Shown piece after piece: positions 10,812 through 19,549 of a stretch of DNA of 64,000 nt. Position 1 is the first letter of the stretch; each line of letters begins with the position of its first letter. Made by a program: the position numbers and the translations under genes. The notes below the pieces were generated by a model. That model was not told the origin of the DNA and made no database searches. It worked only from the letters and a program-made list of their open reading frames with translations. Origin of the DNA: Rhodanobacteraceae bacterium (lineage in GTDB: Bacteria > Pseudomonadota > Gammaproteobacteria > Xanthomonadales > SZUA-5); contig JADKFD010000016.1 in NCBI GenBank assembly GCA_016717705.1, forward strand, positions 41,200 through 105,199, written 5' to 3'.

Positions 10812-12302
10812 ATGACCGCCAACCCGCAACTGCTGACCACTTTCGCGATCTACCTGGTCGGCATGCTCGGCATCGGCTTCTGGGCCTGGCGTCGTACGCG
10901 CTCCTTCGATGACTACATCCTCGGCGGACGCAGTTTGAATCCGCTGGTGACGGCGCTGTCGACCGGCGCTTCCGACATGAGCGGCTGGCTGCTGATGGGC
11001 CTGCCCGGTGCACTCTATGCATCCGGACTGGCGGAATCCTGGATCGTCATCGGCCTGATCCTCGGTGCCTGGATGAACTGGCGCTTTGTCGCCGGCCCCT
11101 TGCGTGTCTATACCGAGCGCGCCGGCAACTCGTTGACGCTACCCGATTACTTTACTCACCGTTTCGAGGACAAGCAGCGCTTGCTGCGGGTGCTGTCGGC
11201 GCTGGTGATCCTGGTGTTCTTCGCCATCTATTCGGCTTCCGGCATCGTCGCCGGCGCGCGCCTGTTCGAGAGCACCTTCGGTCTGCCCTACCAGAGTGCA
11301 CTGTGGGCGGGCGCAGCCGTCACCATCGCCTACACGCTGATCGGCGGCTTCCTTGCAGTGAGCTGGACCGACACCGTCCAGGGCACGCTGATGATCCTGG
11401 CGCTGCTGATCACACCGTTGGTGGTGATCGTCGCCAGCGGCGGCCCCATCGATGCCTATGCCACCATCGCGAAGCTACACCCGTCGCGCGCCGACTGGTT
11501 TGCCGGCACCAGCGTCACCGGCATCGTCTCCCTGATGGCCTGGGGCCTCGGCTACGTCGGCCAACCGCACATCCTGGCGCGCTTCATGGCGGCCGAATCG
11601 CTGGCCGCGATACGGCCCGCCCGGCGCATCGGCATGAGCTGGATGGTGCTGTGCCTGATCGGTGCCGTTGCGGTCGGCTTCTACGCCAACGCCTGGTACG
11701 CGACGCATCCGGAACAGGCCGCACTGGTCGACGCCAACCCCGAGCGCGTGTTCATCCTGCTGGCACAGCAGTTGTTCAATCCGTGGATTGCCGGCGTGCT
11801 GCTGTCGGCGGTACTGGCGGCGATCATGAGCACACTGTCGTGCCAGCTGCTGGTGTGTTCGAGCGCGCTCACCGAGGATCTGTACAAGGCCTTCCTGCGC
11901 AAGCAGGCGAGCCAGCGTGAATTGATCTGGGTCGGCCGCAGTGCGTTGCTGGCGGTGGCGCTTGTGGCAATCGGTCTGGCCAGCAATCCGGAAAATCGCG
12001 TGCTCGATCTGGTGTCCTACGCCTGGGCCGGCTTTGGCGCAGCCTTCGGGCCAGTGGTCGTCCTGTCGCTGTACTGGCGCGCGATGACTCGCAACGGCGC
12101 ACTGGCCGGGATGTTGGTCGGCGCGATCACCGTACTGGTATGGAAGCAGTACGCCTGGTTCGGGCTGTATGAAATGGTGCCCGGATTCGCATTGGCGTGC
12201 CTGGCGATCATCGTCGTCAGCCGACTCGGCAAAGCGCCAGACTCCGAGGTCACCGCGCGCTTTGTTCGAGTTCAGGGCGAACTGGGCGCGATGAAATACT
12301 AG
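10812..12302 (+). CDS. putP: Sodium/proline symporter PutP
   Basis: A 496-residue sodium:solute symporter that imports proline with Na+ across the inner membrane. The segment YILGGRSLNPLVTALSTGAS and the following DMSGWLLMGLPGALYASGL and LTLPDYFTHRFEDK closely match E. coli PutP, including the Na+-site region of helix 2. About 12-13 hydrophobic helices fit the family. The ATG at 10812 has a weak AGGTG upstream. No putA lies beside it, so proline may serve here as nutrient or osmolyte. It could also carry a related substrate, but similarity to PutP is strong. Confidence 0.93.
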   Translation: MTANPQLLTTFAIYLVGMLGIGFWAWRRTRSFDDYILGGRSLNPLVTALSTGASDMSGWLLMGLPGALYASGLAESWIVIGLILGAWMNWRFVAGPLRVYTERAGNSLTLPDYFTHRFEDKQRLLRVLSALVILVFFAIYSASGIVAGARLFESTFGLPYQSALWAGAAVTIAYTLIGGFLAVSWTDTVQGTLMILALLITPLVVIVASGGPIDAYATIAKLHPSRADWFAGTSVTGIVSLMAWGLGYVGQPHILARFMAAESLAAIRPARRIGMSWMVLCLIGAVAVGFYANAWYATHPEQAALVDANPERVFILLAQQLFNPWIAGVLLSAVLAAIMSTLSCQLLVCSSALTEDLYKAFLRKQASQRELIWVGRSALLAVALVAIGLASNPENRVLDLVSYAWAGFGAAFGPVVVLSLYWRAMTRNGALAGMLVGAITVLVWKQYAWFGLYEMVPGFALACLAIIVVSRLGKAPDSEVTARFVRVQGELGAMKY

Positions 12303-12567
12303 CTAGGTGACCCAGTGAACATCCGGCGGCTCGCAAAAGATTGTCCGCAGGGCCCGTGTGTGGCTGGTCGCATTGAATCGCATCTGGCCTGATTGCACCG
12401 GAGCTGAACGCGCCCGGCCAAGCCGCCTGCTGCAAACTGAATATTCAGATGTCGCCAATGGACCGCCTGCCAGGTTGCGCCGATGCTCGGCAGCGAACAC
12501 TTTCATCGACGACGGCGTGGGGGACGTCGCGACGATGACCCAAGTTCCCCCGCAAGGAGCCCGTAAC

Positions 12568-12969
12568 ATGCGCAAGACCCTGATCGGATGTGCCCTGCTG
12601 CTCGCCCTGCCGATGACCGCTTCGGCCTCCGATATCTGTGCCGATATCGACCAGGTTTCCCAGGGCTGGGATGCACTGTCGACCCTGGTCGATGAGACCG
12701 AGGGCGATGGTTTCAGTGCCGACGAAGTCGCCCAGATTGAACAGGCGGTAGCCTCGCTCACCGAGGGCAGCGCGGCGCTGGCCGGCCTGCTGCAGGGCGC
12801 CGGCAACGAACATCAGGTGGCTCTGGGCAAGGAACTGGAGGAAGTGCTCAAGGAATTCGCGAGCCTCGACGGCTCCGCCGAAGTTGATTACGTTGTCGGC
12901 GCCATCGACGACGTGACCAATGCCGTCGATGCGGTCACCGAAGACTGCGACGCGGCTCACGGCGAATAG
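12568..12969 (+). CDS. Small exported acidic protein of unknown function
   Basis: A 133-residue protein with a clear signal peptide (MRKTLIGCALLLALPMTASAS, likely cut after ASA). The mature part is very acidic and probably helical, with two cysteines (near residues 25 and 128) that could form a disulphide. ATG at 12568 lies after AAGGAG at 12554-12559, a strong ribosome binding site that decides the start. I do not recognise a family. It is followed by a 12-bp inverted repeat and another small exported protein. Confidence 0.7.
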   Translation: MRKTLIGCALLLALPMTASASDICADIDQVSQGWDALSTLVDETEGDGFSADEVAQIEQAVASLTEGSAALAGLLQGAGNEHQVALGKELEEVLKEFASLDGSAEVDYVVGAIDDVTNAVDAVTEDCDAAHGE

Positions 12970-13001
12970 AAAGATCGCTGATTTTGCCGATTCAGGACCG
13001 G

Positions 13002-13056
13002 GTGAGAGCGCCCCTCGCGATACGGACGCTCTGCCGCGCGGAAAGGGCGCTCTCAC
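13002..13056. repeat. Perfect 12-bp inverted repeat between two exported-protein genes
   Basis: GTGAGAGCGCCC (13002-13013) and its exact complement GGGCGCTCTCAC (13045-13056) enclose a 31-base loop. There is no T-run. It could be a REP-like hairpin or an mRNA-end structure for the upstream gene. Confidence 0.65.
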
Positions 13057-13182
13057 TCTGAACGACATTGCAATCGAAGGCCTCCGCGGCTGGCGCCAAC
13101 TCCATGCTGCCGCGGAGTCAGCTAAGATGTACCGAACGGCTCATGTGCAGCCGTCGAAAACGAATTCCGAGGAGGGAAACCC

Positions 13183-13482
13183 GTGATCTTTCGTCTGTCC
13201 GCCGCGCTGGTCCTTGCACTCAGCGCTTTTGCAGTCCAGGCCCAGCAGGCCGTCAATCCCAAGCCCTTGACCGACGAGGAGCGTGCCGAAATCAACGCCC
13301 AGCGCCGCGCCGGCTGCAAGGCGCATGGCGAGAACCTGAAGATGCTGCAGGGCGACAATCCCTTGATGATCGAAGAGGGCGGCAAGCAGCGCGAGCTGAC
13401 GCGTGCCGAGCGTGATGCGCAGATTGCCGACACGCAGAAGATTCTCCAGGACTACTGCGGCGAGAAGCCCAAAGGCAGCTGA
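13183..13482 (+). CDS. Small exported protein with two conserved-looking cysteines
   Basis: A 99-residue protein with a signal peptide ending near VQAQ. The mature part starts with charged, helical sequence and has CKAHGENLKMLQGDNP and a C-terminal DTQKILQDYC. The two cysteines, about 45 residues apart, suggest a periplasmic disulphide. Similar short proteins are, as far as I recall, common in Xanthomonadales, but I know no function. The start is GTG at 13183, set by the strong GAGGAGGG just upstream. An intrinsic terminator follows at once. Confidence 0.75.
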   Translation: MIFRLSAALVLALSAFAVQAQQAVNPKPLTDEERAEINAQRRAGCKAHGENLKMLQGDNPLMIEEGGKQRELTRAERDAQIADTQKILQDYCGEKPKGS

Positions 13483-13503
13483 AAATACTCAAGTGCGAAT
13501 GCC

Positions 13504-13534
13504 AGAGGCCCGCAATCGCGGGCCTCTTGTTGTC
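13504..13534 (+). terminator. Intrinsic terminator
   Basis: AGAGGCCCGC-AATC-GCGGGCCTCT forms a perfect 10-bp stem with a 4-base loop followed by TGTTGT, just downstream of the small exported-protein gene. Confidence 0.85.
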
Positions 13535-13654
13535 CGTCTCCCGAAAACTGCCGATCGTCGGTTGCGATGAAGTGCCTGAGGCATGTGTTCAGAGCTACTT
13601 CCCGCAATTGGGTGCATGCTCCGGACAAGCGACCAATCGTAACCGGGAGAGCTC

Positions 13655-16600
13655 ATGTCGGCAGAAAATCCGATCGTAAGACTCCTCCTCATCGAGGACG
13701 ATCCTGACGATCAGTGGCTGTTTCAGGACTTGCTGTCGCGGATTGGCGGTGGCGAAACCTATCGGGTGGAACTGGCAACGACCTACGACGAAGCGCTGTC
13801 GGCACTCGCCCGGCATGAGCACGATATCGGCATCGTCGACTATCTGCTCGGGGCCGACACCGGCATAGATCTGCTGAACGCCACCGCAGCCGACCCGCTC
13901 CGGCCGCCTTTGATTCTCCTGACCGGACATGGCAGCGCTGAGGTGGACCGTGGTGCGCTGGCCGCCGGCGCCGCCGATTTCCTGGTCAAGGCCTCGCTCG
14001 ATGGCGGGCGTCTCGAGCGCAGCTTGCGCTACGTGTTGGCCCAGCACCGACTGACCCAGCGACTACTGGAACGCGAACGGAACTTCGCAGTCATTTTCGA
14101 CGCCAGTCCGATGCCGCTTTGGGTCTATGACGACGAAACCCTGAAGATCCTCGAAGTCAACGAGGCTGCTCTCGCCCTGTATGGCTACGGCAGAGAAGAG
14201 TTTCTGCGGCTGAAGATCACCGATCTTCGGGCAGAAGCGGACGTTCCTGATTTCATCCGCTACCTCGACGAACACCGCGACACCACGGATAACCTGCAAG
14301 CCGGCATCTGGCGTCACCAGCGCAAGGACTCCTCGCCCGTTCACGTCGAGATCGTGCGCTCGCAGATCCACATCGGCGGCCGTCACCAGCGTCTGGTTGC
14401 CGCGACCGACGTGTCGGTGCGCCTGCACGCCGAACGCGTGCTGCAGGAGAGCGAAACCGCGCTGCGTCAGGTGCTGCACGAGGTCAGCGACGGGCTCATG
14501 GTCACCGACATGCAGAATCTGGTGCGGGTCGCCAATCCGGCGCTCTGTGTGTTGCTGGGACAGCCTGAGTCCGAACTGATTGGCCGGCCAGCACCCAAAG
14601 CACTCAGCGACAGCGCGGAATCCAGCATCGAACTGATGGACGGCTTTGGCGCCGTTCACGACATCGATCTGCGCGCCGCCGAAAGCTCCTGGAAGGCGCG
14701 GCGGCGCGCGTGCTGACGCTGCGCGACGTCACCGCGCAGCGCGCCAGCGAACGCCAGTTGCGACTGCTGCGGCGCGCGGTGGAGTCCAGCAAGGACGGGA
14801 TCATCATCGTCGATCTTCGCGCGCCAGATCAGCCGATCCGCTACGTCAACGCAGGCTTTGAACGCATCACCGGGTATCGGTCTGACGATGTGGTTGGCCG
14901 CAATTGCCGCTTCCTGCAAGCCGAGGATCGTCTGCAGCCGGAGATCGAGACCGTAGGCCGCGCCATTGCCGAACGCCAGGACTGCGAGGTGGTGCTGCGC
15001 AATTATCGAAAGGACGGCAGCCTGTTCTGGAACCGCCTGATGCTGTCGCCGGTACCGGACGAGAGCGGCAAGGTTACGCACTACATCGGCGTCCAGACCG
15101 ATATCACCGCACAGAAAGTGATGGAGGCCGAGCATCAGTACCTGGCCACGCATGATCCATTGACCCGATTGCTGCGCTTTGCCGGATCCGAGGCACGCAT
15201 CGAGGCACTGCTTGCGCAAGCGCGCGAGCGGAAGCGGCGGATGGTGGTGATTTCCGTCGACCTCGACGGATTCCACTCGGTCAACGACACCATGGGGTTC
15301 GCCGTCGGCGATGCCGCGCTGCGGCTTGTGGCCGATCGCTTGCGCGCAGCGTCCGGCCCGGAATGCGAGGTGATGCGTTACGCCGGGGAAGAGTTTGTCA
15401 TCGCGATCGGCGACGTCGATCCGGCGGCGGATCTCACGCAACTGGCCACCCGCTACTGCGAGTGCATCGCCGAGCCGATGCCGATCTCGCAGCTTGCGAC
15501 CCTGTACTTGACCGCATCGGTCGGCGTATCAGCGTTCCCCGACAGCGGCCAGACCGTGCTCGACCTGACCCGGCAGGCCGACACCGCCACCAAGCGAGCC
15601 AAACGCAATGGTCGCAATGGCGTGTACGTGTTCAGCAACGAGCTCAGCGACGCCCTGAGCGACCGTCTGGCGCTCGGTGGACGCCTGCGCGAGGCGCTGG
15701 CCCGCGACGAATTCCTGCTGTACTACCAGCCGCAAGTGGACGCCCAGAATGGCAATGTGGTCGGCCTGGAGGCGCTGGTGCGCTGGAGCAGTCCAGAGTT
15801 TGGACTGCTGCTGCCGAACCGCTTCATACCGGTTGCCGAAGACAACGGCATGATCCTGCACCTGGGTGCCTGGGTCTTGCGCACCGCCTGCCGACAGCTG
15901 CGAGCCTGGATCGACAGCGGGCTGTCGGGTTTTCAGGTCAGCGTCAACGTGTCGGCGGCGCAGATGCAGCGACCGAACTTCGTTGCCGATGTCGGCCGCA
16001 TCCTGAGCGAGACGGCAATCGACCCCGGAATGCTGCAGTTGGAGCTGACCGAAAGCGTGCTCATGGACAATGCCGAGCGCTCGGCGATACAAATGCGGCA
16101 GCTGAACAAGCTCGGTGTGCGTATTGCGCTGGATGATTTCGGCGTCGGCTACTCCAGCCTGAGCTACCTGCGCCGCTTCCCTATCCACAAGCTGAAGATC
16201 GATCAGTCTTTCATCGCCAACATTACTCGGGACGGCAAGGGCGCCGCGCTGGTGCGCGCAATGATCTCCATTGGGCATCACCTGGGAATGCGCGTGGTCG
16301 CCGAGGGCGTCGAAACTGCAGCCCAGTCGAGTTACCTGCTGCGCAATCACTGCGATGAGCTGCAGGGCTTTCATTTCAGCGAGGCGCTGCCCGCCAGCAA
16401 GATTCCGGAGCTGTTGCGGCACCGTTACCAGACGCGTGATGAAAAGGTGCACCTGGAACCGCGGCGCACGCTGCTGCTGCTCGACGACGATGAGAACATC
16501 CTGCGCTCGTTGATCCGGCTGTTTCGCCGGGAGAACTATCAGGTGCTGTCTGCCAGCAACGCCACCCGCGCCTTCGAACTGCTGGCGACCCATTCGGTTC

Positions 16601-16851
16601 AGGTGGTGATGTCCGACCAGCGCATGCCGGGCATCAGCGGCACCGAATTTCTCAGTCAGGTCAAGGCCCTGTACCCGGAGACGATGCGCATCGTGTTGAG
16701 CGGCTACACCGATCTGGCGAGTGTCACCGACGCCATCAACCGCGGCGCGATCTACAAGTTCCTGACCAAGCCCTGGGATGACGACGCATTGTGCGACCAG
16801 GTGCAGGAAGCCTTTCGTCAGTTCGAGCAGAATGCAGATGCCAAGCCATGA
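13655..16851 (+). CDS. REC-PAS-PAS-LOV-GGDEF-EAL-REC blue-light/c-di-GMP signalling protein (one frame break)
   Basis: Two overlapping frames (13655-14716 and 14710-16851) join into a protein of about 1065 residues if one base is restored near 14681-14712. Part one has a receiver (acidic EDD at 14-16, phospho-Asp62) and two PAS domains. Part two opens with a LOV-type PAS: GRNCRFLQ with the photoactive cysteine at codon 14905-14907, NYRKDG, LFWN and GVQTDIT, all flavin-contact motifs of LOV domains. Next comes a GGDEF domain with an altered AGEEF site and no RxxD inhibition site. The EAL domain follows with its metal and catalytic motifs intact (LEALVRW, NVSAAQM, ELTES, DDFGVGYSSL, LKID, AEGVE). 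A C-terminal receiver (SDQRMPG, SGYTDL, KPWDD) ends it. The inferred role is a c-di-GMP phosphodiesterase gated by blue light and phosphorylation. The start follows GGGAG. Confidence 0.85.
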
Positions 16852-17057
16852 GAGTGATTGCTCCGGCTGCCCAGAAGGATCGCCGCTCTTTGGTGCATAC
16901 CCGCATCGCGCTGACCCGGCCCTTCTTCACGGAACCGCTGCAGGGGCCCGGAACCGGCGAGGTCGAGGGCTCAAGTGCGATAAATTGCCTCGTGCGAAGA
17001 CATCCAGGGTACGAGATGAGCGATCCCGACCCCGATTCCGGCCCGCAGACCTGATCG

Positions 17058-17504
17058 ATGAACGACTATTGCCGACATGTGTTGATCGCGGAAGACGATC
17101 CTGACGATCGCGCCTTGATCGGCGATGCCCTGATCGACGCGGGTTTCCACGCGCCCGACTATGTGAAGGACGGCCAGGAATTACTCGACTATCTCGAGCG
17201 TGCCGACAGCAACTGCGACCAGACCCGGTTCCCGATCAGGCCGAGCCTGATCCTGATCGACCTCAACATGCCGCGGGTTGACGGACTGGCGGCCATTCGC
17301 CAGATCCGCAGCGATCCCCGTTTCCGTGGCGTGCCCCTGGTGGTTCTGAGCACATCCAATGCACCCGCAGAAATCCGCCGGGCCTATGAGGACGGCGCCA
17401 GTACCTACATCGTGAAACCCAGCAACTACCAGGCGCTGGTCGACATCATGCGCGCCATCGATCAGTACTGGTTCAAGACCGCTTCCTTGTCGAAACCGCC
17501 GTGA
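17058..17504 (+). CDS. Stand-alone response regulator receiver (Rcp1-like)
   Basis: A 148-residue single receiver domain with no output domain. It has the acidic pair EDDPDD near the N-terminus, phospho-acceptor aspartate in LILIDLNMPRVDG, the switch residue in VVLSTSN and the lysine in YIVKPSN. The insertion before the aspartate is typical of Rcp1-type receivers that pair with phytochrome-like or PAS-rich kinases. It lies 206 bp downstream of the LOV-GGDEF-EAL gene on the same strand and converges with the kinase operon. It probably shuttles phosphate between proteins of this cluster. That partnership is inferred from position only. Confidence 0.9.
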   Translation: MNDYCRHVLIAEDDPDDRALIGDALIDAGFHAPDYVKDGQELLDYLERADSNCDQTRFPIRPSLILIDLNMPRVDGLAAIRQIRSDPRFRGVPLVVLSTSNAPAEIRRAYEDGASTYIVKPSNYQALVDIMRAIDQYWFKTASLSKPP

Positions 17505-17579
17505 TCTTCACCGCGGCCCGAGCGTATCGCCAGCAGGCCACCCTTGCGGGTCCCCGGGCGGCATGGTCGGTGCGGGGCG

Positions 17580-18133
17580 TCAGAGTTCTTCGTCCCAGTC
17601 CAGGTCAATCGATCCATCCGGCTGCCGTTTGACCTGGGTGATTCCCGGGTAGCGTTCTTCCAGTCGTTTCACCGCAAGCTCGGTGCGCGACAGTTTGCCC
17701 TGTTGCACGCGCACCAGATCAGCCAGACGTGCATTCTCGATCACCAGCGCACGGTGCTCGAGCGCCTGGCAGATCGCCAGGGCGAGATCGTGATCGTCCC
17801 AGGGCTTGCCGATGAACCGGTAGATTTCGGCTCGGTTGATGGCGGCGATCAAGGCTTTCAGGTCGGCATAGCCGGACAGATCATCCGCGCGATGTTGGGC
17901 TGGATCTCGCGCAGCTTCTCGAGAAAGACGACGCCGTCCATCTCCGGCATCCGGTAGTCGGAAATCACCAGATCGAAGGCGGCCTCCTTGGCGCGCGCGA
18001 GCGCCATTAGCGGACTGCTGAAGGTTTCGATGGCCAGCGGCGCCGTAAATGTGCCCTCGGGCATCGCCATCAGCGCGCGGCGCAGGCTGCTGAGTATGTT
18101 GACTTCGTCGTCGACCAGCATCAATCGGGGCAT
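17580..18133 (-). CDS. Response regulator with receiver and C-terminal coil (one frame break)
   Basis: The frame starting at 18133 gives MPRLMLVDDEVNILSSLRRA ... LVISDYRMPEMDG and then breaks after ARMI. The family motif LSGYADLKALIAAINRAEIY, then FIGKPWDD, continues in the next frame to 17580. Restoring one base near 17880 (ATGATC-TGTCC to ATGATCCTGTCC) gives about 184 residues: a receiver like those of RpfG-type regulators plus a roughly 60-residue charged tail predicted to be helical, without HD-GYP or DNA-binding domain. It starts 11 bases after the stop of the kinase gene, so it is in the same operon and is the likely phosphate acceptor. It closely resembles the C-terminal receiver of the LOV protein opposite. 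Confidence 0.8.
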
Positions 18134-18144
18134 GGCACAATTCC

Positions 18145-19476
<1,332 letters not shown>

Positions 19477-19549
19477 GGCTGGGTGATACCTGCATCTTGA
19501 ACCACTGGGCCGCGCGACGCAAAGCCGGCGCGCGGGGCGCCCTCGCTAT

